64,000 nucleotides of DNA from Sphingobium sp. TCM1 (GCF_001650725.1 NZ_LXVX01000039.1:125131-189130); one strand, 5' to 3'. Shown: positions 52,199 to 61,304, counted from the first letter of the stretch. Notes: generated from the sequence alone by a model not told the origin. Numbers and translations: made by a program.

Positions 52199-52211
52199 GT
52201 TACAACATAAC
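52199..52211 (-). promoter_or_regulatory. Zur-like operator before the MerC-domain gene
   Basis: GTTAcaacaTAAC is a 13-bp inverted repeat (GTTA-N5-TAAC) in an AT-rich patch 32 bp upstream of the chosen ATG. Its form is close to the GTTATNNNATAAC-type Zur boxes of alphaproteobacteria as I recall them. A Fur-family site of another kind is possible. Confidence 0.5.
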
Positions 52212-52257
52212 ATCGGGAATATTTCGGCATTGCGGCGATAGCTGTCGGGCGGCGGGA

Positions 52258-54042
52258 TCAGGCCGCCAGGCGCAGGCAGTTGCGGCCGCTATGCTTGGCA
52301 CGATAGAGCGCCTTGTCGGCGGCTTCCAGCATGGCTGATCGGGTCGAATCGCCATCCAGTTCGACCAGGCCCGCGCTGAAGGTGATGCCGATCGCCTCAC
52401 CCCGGTCATTCAGTTCGATCGGACGGACCAGCCGCGCGCGCAGCTTTTCACAGAGGATGGTCGCCCGGTCGATGTCGCAGTCGACCAGCAATATGGCGAA
52501 TTCCTCGCCCCCCAGCCGGCCGATGCTGTCCACGCCGCGCAAGCCGGCTACCAGCCGCTCGACGAAGCCAGTGAGCACGCGGTCCCCCGCATTATGGCCG
52601 TGGCGATCATTGACGGACTTGAAATGGTCGATGTCGATCAGCAGCAGGCTCGACCGCGCGCCTTGCCGCACGCGCAGCATTTCGGCGTCGAGCTTTTCCA
52701 GGAAGGCGCGCCGGCTGTCGGCGCCAGTCAGCGAATCGCGTGCGGCGACCTGTTGCAGCGCTCGCTGCCGCGCCTTGTGCCGCGATATGTCGCGAATCAT
52801 GCTGACGACCCCGCTGGGCTGGCCGCGGTCGTCGATCACGGCCCGGCTGACCATTTCGCACCAATCGAGATCGCTGACCGCAAGAAGGGGACGAAACTCG
52901 ACCTTGTGGACTGCGCCGGGCTGCGCCAGCGCACGACGATGCGCGGCGGATACGACGGCGCGATCGCGCGGATCGACCAGATCGGCGGCGGACTGGCCGA
53001 CCAGCAGATCGGGCGCACACCCGATCTGCTCCAGCGCCGAGGGCGAGGCATATGTGATCACCCCGTCGACACGGATGTCCAGCACCAGGTCCCCGCTATG
53101 TTCGGCGATCGCGCGGAAACGCGATTCGCTTTCCTGCAACATCTGGAACAGCCGCCGCCGGCCATTGAGTTCGGCCGCAACCGGCATGGACAGCAGGAAA
53201 CTGAGCGCCAGATAGAATTGAAACGCCTGGACCCGCTCGCCCAGCGTCGCGGGAATGATCATCAGCGGCCCCAGGCCCGACAGGGTCGCCATGCCCCCGA
53301 TCACCGCAAGGATGACGATGGATGCCGCCGCACCCATATGACCGACGCGGAATGCGATCAGGACCAGCGGGAGCAGGGGCGCGAACAGCATCGGATAGCG
53401 CGCCCAGTAGAAGATATGCACGGTCACCAGCGTGAAGAGGGCCAGCAAGGCCAATGCCTCCAGCTTCATCGCGGTCGGCGTGTGGCGCATCCACCGTCCG
53501 AACTCTCCCTGCAACAGCATCAGCAGGATCGGCGTGCAGGTCAGGCCGCCCAGCGCATGGCCGGTATACCATTGCAGCCAGGACGCGGTGAAGCCGACGG
53601 GCGTCAGCAGCGATGCGACCGCTGCGGCCGCCACGCCCGTCACGACATCGGCGACACCGCACAGGGCAAGGATGAAGACGACCAGCGGACGCACCGACCC
53701 GGTGACGGCCCGCTCGCTGAGATAGTGGCGGCAGATGAGCGCGACGATCAGCGATTCGCTGACGTTGATCGCCGCCATGGGCAGAGCGGCCAGCGGCCCC
53801 ATTCCGAACAGCGACGTGGACAGAGCGCTGGCGATGGCGCAGGCGATGATCGTCCGGGGCCAGTGGGCCGTGCGCGATGTCAGAAGTTGGGCCATCAGGA
53901 AGGCATTGGCGCCCCAAATGAACGCCAGGCCGCCTTCGAAGCGCGAGGCCATCAGCGCGATCGACGCCACCACGAAATAGACGCTGCCGGTAATCAGCAG
54001 CGAAAGCAGGGACGAGGATTGGCGAGGGACGGGCCGCGACAT
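52258..54042 (-). CDS. MASE1-PAS-GGDEF diguanylate cyclase
   Basis: 594 residues from the ATG at 54042. Eight or so membrane helices form a MASE1-type sensor (about 10-290). A PAS domain (about 310-425, ESESRFRAIAEHSGDLVL) is followed by GGDEF (about 430-590) with the active site RLGGEEFAILL. The I-site RGVD sits five residues before GGEEF, so product inhibition is expected. It makes c-di-GMP. A PilZ receptor gene lies 9 kb away. No EAL domain is present. Confidence 0.92.
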   Translation of the reverse strand: MSRPVPRQSSSLLSLLITGSVYFVVASIALMASRFEGGLAFIWGANAFLMAQLLTSRTAHWPRTIIACAIASALSTSLFGMGPLAALPMAAINVSESLIVALICRHYLSERAVTGSVRPLVVFILALCGVADVVTGVAAAAVASLLTPVGFTASWLQWYTGHALGGLTCTPILLMLLQGEFGRWMRHTPTAMKLEALALLALFTLVTVHIFYWARYPMLFAPLLPLVLIAFRVGHMGAAASIVILAVIGGMATLSGLGPLMIIPATLGERVQAFQFYLALSFLLSMPVAAELNGRRRLFQMLQESESRFRAIAEHSGDLVLDIRVDGVITYASPSALEQIGCAPDLLVGQSAADLVDPRDRAVVSAAHRRALAQPGAVHKVEFRPLLAVSDLDWCEMVSRAVIDDRGQPSGVVSMIRDISRHKARQRALQQVAARDSLTGADSRRAFLEKLDAEMLRVRQGARSSLLLIDIDHFKSVNDRHGHNAGDRVLTGFVERLVAGLRGVDSIGRLGGEEFAILLVDCDIDRATILCEKLRARLVRPIELNDRGEAIGITFSAGLVELDGDSTRSAMLEAADKALYRAKHSGRNCLRLAA

Positions 54043-54121
54043 GGTGCGACCGCGATACAATGCTAACCTTAATATTTGCTCACGATGCGCGAAATGGCCG
54101 GGCCACGCAGGCGCGCGAAGC

Positions 54122-55600
54122 TCAGACCGTCGGCAGGCTTTTCGCCAGGACCGATTGCCAGCCGGCCAGCCTCCCCGCATGTTCTGCCGCCAGCATGACG
54201 GGGGCGAAGTGGGTCCGCTGCGATTCCCACGCCGCGACCGCCGCCGCCAGAGTCGGGAATATGCCCGCCCCCACCGCCGCCAGCATCGCCGCGCCGCGTG
54301 CGGTGGTTTCGACATCGGCGGGCCGATCGACCGGCAGGCGCAATATGTCCGCCATATCCTGCGCGATCCAGTCATTGGCGCTCATGCCGCCGTCGATCCT
54401 CAGCATGTGCCAGGGCGCGCCATCGGCAGCGAAGGCAGCCGCTAGGTCATGCACCTGGTGCGCGATCGATTCGAGCGCGGCGCGGACGATATGCGCCCGG
54501 CCGGTGCCATGGGTCAGGCCGTGGATGCTCCCGGTCATGCCCGCCTGCCAATGCGGCGCGCCCAGACCCGACAGGGCGGGCAGCAGGACGACGCCGCCAT
54601 TGTCGGGGACGGATCGGGCGATCGCTTCCGTGTCGGCCGCCGTCTCGATCAGCCCCATCCGGTCGCGCAGCCACTGGACCAGGCTGCCGGCCACGAAGAT
54701 CGCGCCTTCCAGCGCATAATGGCGAACGCCCTCGTTCTGGTACAGCACCGTGCCCAGCAGGCGATGGGACGAGATGGGCGGCGTCGCGCCCGTAGGCGCC
54801 AGGATGAACGCCCCCGTCCCCAGCGTCGCCTTGACCGCACCGGGGGCAAGGCAACCCTGCCCGATGGTCGCGGCCTGCTGGTCCCCGGCCAGCCCGCAAA
54901 TCGGGATCGGTCCGCCCAGCAGGTCCGGCATCACGGCGCCGAACGCGCCGGCATTGTCGACGATCCGGGGCAGCGCCGCCCCTGGCACGCCGAACAGGCC
55001 GCACAGTCCCGCGTCCCAGTCCTGCCCGTCCAGCGCCATCAGTTGGGTGCGGCTGGCATTGCTGGCGTCGGAGACATGCACGCCGCCGGTCAGTTTCCAG
55101 ACCAGCCAGCTTTCGACCGTTCCCAGCGCCAACGCATCCCCCGCAGCCGCGACATCGGGTGCATGGTCGATCAGCCAGCGCATCTTGGTCCCGGAAAAAT
55201 AGGGATCGATGACAAGCCCGGTGCGCGCCTGGACCAGCGTTTCATGGCCTTGCTCGCGCAGGGCTTGGCACCGGCCGGCGGTCCGCCGGTCCTGCCAGAC
55301 GATGGCGCGCGCCAGCGGCGCGCCGGTGCGCCGGTCCCAGGCGACGACCGTCTCGCGCTGGTTGGTGATGCCGATCGCCGCGATCCGGCCTGCCCCGCCG
55401 GCTTGGGCGACCATCTCGCGCGCGCAGGCCAGGGTGCGGTCCCATATTTCCGCCGCATCATGCTCGACCCAGCCGGGACGGGGATAATATTGGGTCAGTT
55501 CCCGCTGCGCAGTCCCGACCCGAACCCCCTCCACCGTGTAGAGCATCGCGCGGGTCGAGGTCGTGCCTTCGTCCAGCACCAGGATCATGCGTTCGCCCAT
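54122..55600 (-). CDS. glpK: Glycerol kinase
   Basis: 492 residues of FGGY kinase: LDEGTTSTRAMLY phosphate loop, QRETVVAWDRRTG, the WQDRRT block and the C-terminal LTHGTGRAHIVRAALESIAHQ. Phosphorylates glycerol for GlpD. Three starts are possible (55588, 55600, 55618). The ATG at 55600 has AAGGAGAG about 5 nt upstream and is preferred, overlapping the glpD stop by 16 bp. No glycerol facilitator or glpR is seen. Confidence 0.93.
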   Translation of the reverse strand: MGERMILVLDEGTTSTRAMLYTVEGVRVGTAQRELTQYYPRPGWVEHDAAEIWDRTLACAREMVAQAGGAGRIAAIGITNQRETVVAWDRRTGAPLARAIVWQDRRTAGRCQALREQGHETLVQARTGLVIDPYFSGTKMRWLIDHAPDVAAAGDALALGTVESWLVWKLTGGVHVSDASNASRTQLMALDGQDWDAGLCGLFGVPGAALPRIVDNAGAFGAVMPDLLGGPIPICGLAGDQQAATIGQGCLAPGAVKATLGTGAFILAPTGATPPISSHRLLGTVLYQNEGVRHYALEGAIFVAGSLVQWLRDRMGLIETAADTEAIARSVPDNGGVVLLPALSGLGAPHWQAGMTGSIHGLTHGTGRAHIVRAALESIAHQVHDLAAAFAADGAPWHMLRIDGGMSANDWIAQDMADILRLPVDRPADVETTARGAAMLAAVGAGIFPTLAAAVAAWESQRTHFAPVMLAAEHAGRLAGWQSVLAKSLPTV

Positions 55601-57108
55601 TGCCTCTCCTTCAGCCATGCGTCGAGCGCGGCGAGCTGCGCCGCATTCAGCCGCAGGCCCAATTTGGTCCTTCTCCAGACGATGTCCTCGGTGGTTCGCG
55701 CCCATTCGCGCGCCACCAGATAGGCGACTTCGGCCTCGGTCAGCCCGACACCGAAATGGACACCCAGATCGGCCATGCCGCGCGCCTCGCCCAGCCAGTC
55801 GCGCGCCCGCGTGCCATAGGCCCGGCCGATGCGGTCGGCGCTCGCCGCGTCGAGGAAGGGATAGTCGCGCGCCAGCCCCGCGATCAGATCGGCAAGCCCC
55901 GCCGTCGCGAAATCGCCGCCCGGCAGCGGCGCGTCGGCCGTCCAGTCGCCGCCTTGCAGCATGGACAGATGCGGCTGGAGCAGCGCCACCGCTTCCTCCG
56001 CGAGATGGCGATAGGTCGTGATCTTGCCGCCCAGCACATGGAGCAGCGGCGCTTCACCGTCCGCGTCCCCCTCCAGTTCCAGCCGATAGCCGCGCGTCGC
56101 CGCCTCGGGCCGGGTCGACCCGTCATCGATCAGCGGCCGCACTCCGGCATAACTCCACACGACATCGGCCGGTGTGATCGACCGGGCGAAATAGCGGTTC
56201 GCGCCCGCGCACAGATAGGCGATCTCCTCGGGACTGGCCACGACATGGTCCAGCCCGCCATCATGGTCGCGGTCGGTGGTGCCGATCAGGGTGAAGTCGC
56301 GCTCATAGGGAATGGCGAAGAAGATGCGCCCGTCGGGCAGCTGGAAAAAATAGGCGAAGCCGTGATCGAACAGGCGCGGCACGACGATATGCGACCCGCG
56401 CACCAGCCGCATCCGGCCGTCGCCCCTCCCACGAGCCATGCACATCAGCGCCAGCACAGACGGCCCGGCCGCGTTGACAAGCGCCCGCGCACGAAAACGC
56501 AGCGGGGCGCCATCGCCGGTCCGCGCGTCGATGATCCAGCCATGATCGGCACGCGCCAGCCCCGTCACCTCGGTCCGCGTGCGGATGTCCGCGCCCCGGT
56601 CGGCCGCATCGCGCGCATTGAGGATCACCAGCCGGGCGTCATCGACCCAGCCGTCCGAATAGCAATAGGCGGGGCCGAAGCCGGGCTTGAGCGGCGCGCC
56701 CGCCACATGATGGCGCAGGTCTATCGCCTCGGTCGCGGGCAGCGCGCGGCGGCCGCCGATATGATCGTAGAGGAACAGGCCGAGCCGCAGCATCCAGCGC
56801 GGCCGCAGCCCCCTGGTCCAAGGCAGGACGAAGCGCATGGGATGGATGATGTGTGGGGCGATCCGCCACAGCCGCTCGCGCTCCGACAGCGCCTCGCGCA
56901 CCAGTGCGAACGCACCATGCTCCAGATAACGCAGCCCGCCATGGATCAGCTTGGTGGAGGCGGAGGATGTGCCCTGCGCCAAGTCGCCCCGCTCCAGCAG
57001 CAGCACGCTGGCGCCCCGCCCCGCCGCGTCGCGGGCGATCCCGCAACCATTCACCCCGCCGCCGATGACGGCCAGATCATGGATGGCGGCTTGGCTCTCC
57101 TCGCTCAC
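55585..57108 (-). CDS. glpD: Aerobic glycerol-3-phosphate dehydrogenase
   Basis: 507 residues. The start is a GTG at 57108 (MSEESQAAIHDLAVIGGG); an ORF start 29 codons upstream lacks support. FAD-binding Rossmann motif GGGVNGCGIARDAAGRG, then TSSASTKLIHGGLRYLEHG, a DAAGP-type region and the C-terminal domain. A membrane-associated flavoenzyme passing electrons to ubiquinone. It precedes glpK with overlapping ends. Confidence 0.93.
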   Translation of the reverse strand: MSEESQAAIHDLAVIGGGVNGCGIARDAAGRGASVLLLERGDLAQGTSSASTKLIHGGLRYLEHGAFALVREALSERERLWRIAPHIIHPMRFVLPWTRGLRPRWMLRLGLFLYDHIGGRRALPATEAIDLRHHVAGAPLKPGFGPAYCYSDGWVDDARLVILNARDAADRGADIRTRTEVTGLARADHGWIIDARTGDGAPLRFRARALVNAAGPSVLALMCMARGRGDGRMRLVRGSHIVVPRLFDHGFAYFFQLPDGRIFFAIPYERDFTLIGTTDRDHDGGLDHVVASPEEIAYLCAGANRYFARSITPADVVWSYAGVRPLIDDGSTRPEAATRGYRLELEGDADGEAPLLHVLGGKITTYRHLAEEAVALLQPHLSMLQGGDWTADAPLPGGDFATAGLADLIAGLARDYPFLDAASADRIGRAYGTRARDWLGEARGMADLGVHFGVGLTEAEVAYLVAREWARTTEDIVWRRTKLGLRLNAAQLAALDAWLKERQWANA

Positions 57109-57159
57109 CGGCGCAGATGTAGGACGCGCCGTCGGGCAAGGGAAGCATCTAAAGGCGAT

Positions 57160-57187
57160 GCCGGCGGGACGGCGAAGCCCCGCCGGC
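57160..57187 (-). terminator. Stem-loop after the 57.2-57.8 kb gene
   Basis: GCCGGCGGG (57160-57168) pairs with CCCGCCGGC (57179-57187), 10-nt loop, in the gap between the unknown gene and glpD. The T run after it is short on the minus strand, so it may be only a partial terminator. Confidence 0.55.
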
Positions 57188-57216
57188 TCCGTCACCCGTC
57201 CCCGGTGACGTCAGGA

Positions 57217-57825
57217 TCAGGCGAGGCTGTCGACGACCAGCCCGCTGTTGCTGCTGTCGGTGCTCGTTGCCGTGCCGCCGTAGAGCGACTGCGTCAGGCT
57301 CGATCGCAGATTTTCCAGAAAGGCGATGATCGAATCGAGCTGCTCGGTGGCGCTGGCGCTATCGCTGCTGTCGGTCGAACCGCTGCTGTCCTCGCTCGCG
57401 CTGCCGGACGGCGGCGGTCCGGGCGGCGGGCCACGCATCGCGCCGGTACCACCGATCCCGCCCATGCCTTCGACCGCCATGCCGCCATCGCTGCTGGCAG
57501 CATCGGTGCCGGAACCGCCCCCTGGCCCTTGCGCGAAAAAGCTCTGGAGCTGCGTCGCCTGTTCCTCCGTCAGCGTGCCCGCCGAAACCTGTTCCTCGAT
57601 CAGCGACTCGATCCGGTCCTGCATCTCGGACGGATCGAGCCGCGACGTGCCGTCGCTCGCCGTGGAAGACAGCGCGCTGTCGATCGAATCGAGCGCGGTT
57701 TCCAGGGCGTCGCCGTCCACTTCGGAGAGCGATCCCGCCTCCACGGCGGCGTCGATGCGACGATCCATCATCGCGCGCGGCGATGGCGGCATCGCCATGC
57801 CATAATTATTGGATATGCTGGTCAT
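57217..57825 (-). CDS. Low-complexity protein of unknown function
   Basis: 202 residues from the ATG at 57825; an in-frame GTG five codons upstream is possible. The first half is helical and acidic (SLSEVDGDALETALDSIDSAL, DPSEMQDRIESLIEEQVSAGTL). The second half is Gly/Ser/Pro-rich with a PPPGPPP run and ends GLVVDSLA. No signal peptide or membrane segment. Two short acidic stretches resemble calcium-binding loops but lack full EF-hand spacing. Function unknown. Confidence 0.65.
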   Translation of the reverse strand: MTSISNNYGMAMPPSPRAMMDRRIDAAVEAGSLSEVDGDALETALDSIDSALSSTASDGTSRLDPSEMQDRIESLIEEQVSAGTLTEEQATQLQSFFAQGPGGGSGTDAASSDGGMAVEGMGGIGGTGAMRGPPPGPPPSGSASEDSSGSTDSSDSASATEQLDSIIAFLENLRSSLTQSLYGGTATSTDSSNSGLVVDSLA

Positions 57826-57958
57826 GCTTGAAGTCCCCACTTCATGTTGGCAGGGACATCATGCGATGAATTTCTAAAAAAACCTTATATTTCAGTCATG
57901 TAATGATATGAAATATAAGCGCTACACAGGCTTTCGACCGGTCGACGCGCGCAGGGCG

Positions 57959-58297
57959 TCACGCCTTCTCCAGCGTGCATTGCAACGGATGCTGGTTCTG
58001 CCGGGCGAAATCCATCACCTGGTTGACCTTCGTCTCGGCCACTTCGTAACTGAAGATGCCGCAGACGCCGACGCCGCGCTGATGGACATGGAGCATCACC
58101 CGGGTGGCTTCCTCCATGTCCATGCGGAAAAAGCTCTGCAGGACATGCACGACGAATTCCATCGGCGTATAGTCGTCGTTCAGCATCAACACCTTGTAGA
58201 GGGACGGCTTCTTGGTGCGCGTGCGGGTACGGGTCGCGATGCCGACGCTGGGGCCGCCCGGTCCCTCGCCCTGATCGTCCTGATCCCGGCCCGCCAT
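57959..58297 (-). CDS. clpS: ATP-dependent Clp protease adaptor ClpS
   Basis: 112 residues from the ATG at 58297 ([11 protein letters not shown]). After a disordered lead the ClpS core has [32 protein letters not shown], then [30 protein letters not shown] and the C-terminal [10 protein letters not shown]. It delivers N-degron proteins to ClpA(P). aat, which makes such degrons, is in the same window. clpA is not seen. In-frame ATGs upstream (to 58369) lack a good ribosome site. Confidence 0.94.
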   Translation of the reverse strand: MAGRDQDDQGEGPGGPSVGIATRTRTRTKKPSLYKVLMLNDDYTPMEFVVHVLQSFFRMDMEEATRVMLHVHQRGVGVCGIFSYEVAETKVNQVMDFARQNQHPLQCTLEKA

Positions 58298-58423
58298 CTT
58301 CACGGACCACGCCGATGCGGTGGTGACATTGTTCATGATGAAGCAGGATATGGCGATTCGTCCGGTCATGGCAAGGGGTCGCTGTGGCCACTCGGCGCGC
58401 CACGGAGCGCATCGCCCTCATGC

Positions 58424-58457
58424 AAAGGGCGCCCCTTCCCGGTGGAAGGGGCGCCCT
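58424..58457 (-). terminator. Terminator of the phasin gene
   Basis: A perfect 14-bp stem (58426-58439 with 58444-58457) with a 4-nt loop, followed on the minus strand by TTTG. It lies 29 bp after the phasin stop and upstream of clpS. Confidence 0.85.
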
Positions 58458-58485
58458 CGCGCTATAGTCCGGGGGCCGGGACGCC

Positions 58486-59424
58486 TCAGGCGGCGAGCGA
58501 CTTCACCTTGTCGGTGACCAGGGTCACGCGCGCCGTCAGCGGCTGGGCGACATCACCGGCCAGCTTCATGAGCGCTTCGCTGCTCTTGGCGGCTTCCTTG
58601 GTGAATTCGTCGAAGCTGCTCGAGAGGAGCTGGCTCTGCAACTGGAAGAATTCGGTCGGGGTCTTGACCGTCGAGAAGGTCTTGAACGAGGTCGTCGCCT
58701 TCTCGAAGCTCTTGCGACCATAGTCGACGGCTTCCTGGCCCAGCGATTCCATGCCCTTGGCGGCGATCTTGCCGGATTCGACCAGCGCCTCGACATTGCC
58801 CTTGGCGATGTCGCTCAGTTCCTCGATCGCCTTGGTCGACTTCTCGACATTGGCCTTGGCCTTCTCGTTGAAATCGGCATAGGCGGTTTCGAACTTGGCC
58901 TTGGTTTCCTCGGCGAACTTCTTTCCGGTTTCGATGACGTCGTTCATGATCTTGGTTCCTTCTGTGGCGGGCAGCGGCTGGGTCGCGATGGTTTCGGCCT
59001 TGGCCAGGCTCTCTGTAATTTCGGGTTCGGTCACGGTCGGCGCCATGACGGGCGCCGGCGTCTCGGCCGCAGGCTCCGGCTCGGGCGCAGCATCGACGGC
59101 GGTGGTGGCGGCGATGACGGCCACCGGATCGACCGGCATTGCCTCCGGCTCGGCGGGCTGACCCGACGGATTGACGTCGATCGGCTTCACGCTGTCCTGA
59201 GGGTTGGTGTCGACGGGCGGCACATTATCCTGCGGATTGCTGTCCACCGGCTTCACGCTCGCTGTCGCGACCTTGCGGGGCGCGGGCTTGGGGGCAGGCT
59301 TCTTCTTGACGGGTTCAACGCCGATCGCCGCTTCCGCAGCCTTGAGCGCCTCGGTCGCCGACAATGTCGTCGTACCGGCCTTGCTGCGCGGTGTGTTCCT
59401 CGGGGTCTTCGGGGTATCGGCCAT
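58486..59424 (-). CDS. Phasin family protein
   Basis: 312 residues from the ATG at 59424, which has GGAGG six bases upstream (an ATG two codons earlier is too close to it). The last 140 residues form a phasin domain of long amphipathic helices (NDVIETGKKFAEETKAKFE, SFEKATTSFKTFSTVKTP). The N-terminal 170 are Pro/Ala/Glu-rich, with three imperfect copies of a PVDxNPQD-like repeat. It coats polyhydroxyalkanoate granules. phaC lies 140 bp upstream on the same strand, with PhaR-like sites between. Confidence 0.9.
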   Translation of the reverse strand: MADTPKTPRNTPRSKAGTTTLSATEALKAAEAAIGVEPVKKKPAPKPAPRKVATASVKPVDSNPQDNVPPVDTNPQDSVKPIDVNPSGQPAEPEAMPVDPVAVIAATTAVDAAPEPEPAAETPAPVMAPTVTEPEITESLAKAETIATQPLPATEGTKIMNDVIETGKKFAEETKAKFETAYADFNEKAKANVEKSTKAIEELSDIAKGNVEALVESGKIAAKGMESLGQEAVDYGRKSFEKATTSFKTFSTVKTPTEFFQLQSQLLSSSFDEFTKEAAKSSEALMKLAGDVAQPLTARVTLVTDKVKSLAA

Positions 59425-59437
59425 GACCATCCTCCGT

Positions 59438-59500
59438 TTGTTGCAGTGCACAATATAGCGATCGCAAGTCCAATGCAACACTTATTGTGCAGTGCAACAA
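59438..59500. promoter_or_regulatory. PhaR-like operator pair before the phasin gene
   Basis: TTGTTGCAGTGCACAATA (59438-59455) and TATTGTGCAGTGCAACAA (59483-59500) are 18-bp near-perfect inverted copies, differing only at the centre. Each core is TGCA-G-TGCA. A further TGCAACA half-site is at 59474-59480. On the minus strand a plausible -10 TATATT overlaps the first site. TGC-rich palindromes are the known targets of PhaR, repressor of phasin genes in alphaproteobacteria (family knowledge); the match is inferred. Confidence 0.7.
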
Positions 59501-59564
59501 AACTGCCATCCACGACCCGCCGCAAGACTCCGGCGCCCTGTCGCAAAGGCAGGATTAGAAGGAG

Positions 59565-61304
59565 TTAACGCGCCTTAACGTAACGTCCCGGCGCATCCTC
59601 GACCGCCTTGAACCGGCCCTTGCCCGGCACGCGCGCGCCCTTCACCGGCACCGTCCGCGAATCGAGTCCCTCGATCCAGCCGCGCCAGTCGGGCCACCAG
59701 CTGCCCTTCGTCTCCTTCGCACCCGCCAGGAAGGCGTCCAGCGTCGGCTGCGCCTCGTCACAGGCCCAATATTGATATTTCATCGCCGCGGGCGGGTTGA
59801 TGACGCCCGCGATATGGCCCGAACCGGCGAGCAGGAAGCGGATCGGCCCGGACAGGTTCCGGGTCAGCTGCCACACGCTTTCCAGCGGCGCGATATGATC
59901 CTCCTTGCCGGCCTGGACATAGGCCGGGGTCATGATCCTGGTCAGGTCGATCGGCGTGCCGTCGATGCTGATCGCGCCCGGAACCACCAGCAGATTGTCG
60001 CGATAGAGCTGCGTCAGATAATCCCGATGCCAGCGCGCCGGCAGGTTGGTGGTGTCGCCGTTCCAGTAGAGGAGGTCGAAGGGCGGATAATCCATGCCGA
60101 GCAGATAATTGTTGACGACATAGCTCCAGATCAGGTCGCGACCGCGCAGCAGGTTGAAGGTCGCCGCCATATAGCGCCCGTCCAAAAAGCCCTTGGATGA
60201 CAGTTGCTCGACCATCTTCATCTGCTCGTCATCGACGAACAGGGCCAGGTCGCCGGCCTGGCTGAAATCGACCTGCGCCGTGAAGAAGGTCGCGCTGGCC
60301 ACCTTTTCCGCCTCACCCCGCGCCGCGAGCAACGCCAGCGTCGCGGCCAGCGTGGTCCCGGCCACGCAATAGCCGATCGTGTGGACGCTCTTCACCTTCA
60401 GCAGGTCGCGCACCGTGTCGATCGCGTCCACCTGCCCCTTCAGGATATAATCGTCCCAGACCAGATCCTTCATCGACGCATCGGCCGACTTCCAGGACAC
60501 CAGGAAGACGCTGATCCCCTGGTCCACCGCCCATTTGACGAAGCTTTTTTCGGGCGAGAGGTCGAGAATGTAGAAGCGGTTGATCCATGGCGGGAAGATG
60601 ATGAGCGGCGTCTCCAGCACCGCGTCCGTCGTGGGTGCATAATGGATCAGCTGGTAGAGCGGGGTTTCGTGGATCACTTTGCCCGGCGTCGCGGCGATGT
60701 TGCGCCCCAGCTCGAACTGGGTGCCATCGGTATGGGTGAGTTGGCCCTTCTCCAGGTCGGCGAGCATATGCTTGAGACCCTTGACCAGATTCTCACCCCC
60801 GCTCTCGATCGTCTTCTGCACGACCTGCGGGTTGGTGAAGGGGAAATTGCTGGGCGCGATCGCGTCGAGCAGGCCGGTGGTGGCGAAGCGCAGCTTGGCC
60901 TTCTGCTTCGGGTCCACCCCGTCGACCGCGTCAGCCATCTTCATGAGATAGTCGGACAGCAGCAGATAGCTTTGCCGGATCAGGTCGTAGAAGGGATGTT
61001 CGGTCCAGGCCGGGTCGGCAAACCGCCTATCCTTGCGCGAAGCGGGGCTGGTCGCCGGCGCCGGCGCCGGCTGGCTGCGCAGCAGTCCGCCCGAATCGAG
61101 GAAGCGCCGCCACAAGGCCATGCCCTCGTCCGCGAAGCTGGTCTGGATGCGGGCGACGATCGCCGGGTCGAAGGGCAGGGTCTGGCCGGTGGTGCCCGCC
61201 GCCTGCTCCAGCATCAATTGCTGGGCGCGGCCGATCACCTGGGTCCATTGCTGCATCTCTTCCAGGGTGGGCAGATGGGGCTCCATGATGTCGGCGTTCT
61301 GCAT
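59565..61304 (-). CDS. phaC: Class I poly(3-hydroxyalkanoate) synthase
   Basis: 579 residues, start at 61304 with GAGGAAGGTG upstream. The alpha/beta-hydrolase catalytic domain carries the lipase-like box GYCVAG with C313, D469 in GKEDHIAP and H497 in GSGHIAGV. Positions match class I synthases of about 590 residues. It polymerises hydroxyacyl-CoA into storage polyester at the granule surface. The phasin gene follows. phaA/phaB are not in the window. Confidence 0.96.
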   Translation of the reverse strand: MQNADIMEPHLPTLEEMQQWTQVIGRAQQLMLEQAAGTTGQTLPFDPAIVARIQTSFADEGMALWRRFLDSGGLLRSQPAPAPATSPASRKDRRFADPAWTEHPFYDLIRQSYLLLSDYLMKMADAVDGVDPKQKAKLRFATTGLLDAIAPSNFPFTNPQVVQKTIESGGENLVKGLKHMLADLEKGQLTHTDGTQFELGRNIAATPGKVIHETPLYQLIHYAPTTDAVLETPLIIFPPWINRFYILDLSPEKSFVKWAVDQGISVFLVSWKSADASMKDLVWDDYILKGQVDAIDTVRDLLKVKSVHTIGYCVAGTTLAATLALLAARGEAEKVASATFFTAQVDFSQAGDLALFVDDEQMKMVEQLSSKGFLDGRYMAATFNLLRGRDLIWSYVVNNYLLGMDYPPFDLLYWNGDTTNLPARWHRDYLTQLYRDNLLVVPGAISIDGTPIDLTRIMTPAYVQAGKEDHIAPLESVWQLTRNLSGPIRFLLAGSGHIAGVINPPAAMKYQYWACDEAQPTLDAFLAGAKETKGSWWPDWRGWIEGLDSRTVPVKGARVPGKGRFKAVEDAPGRYVKAR

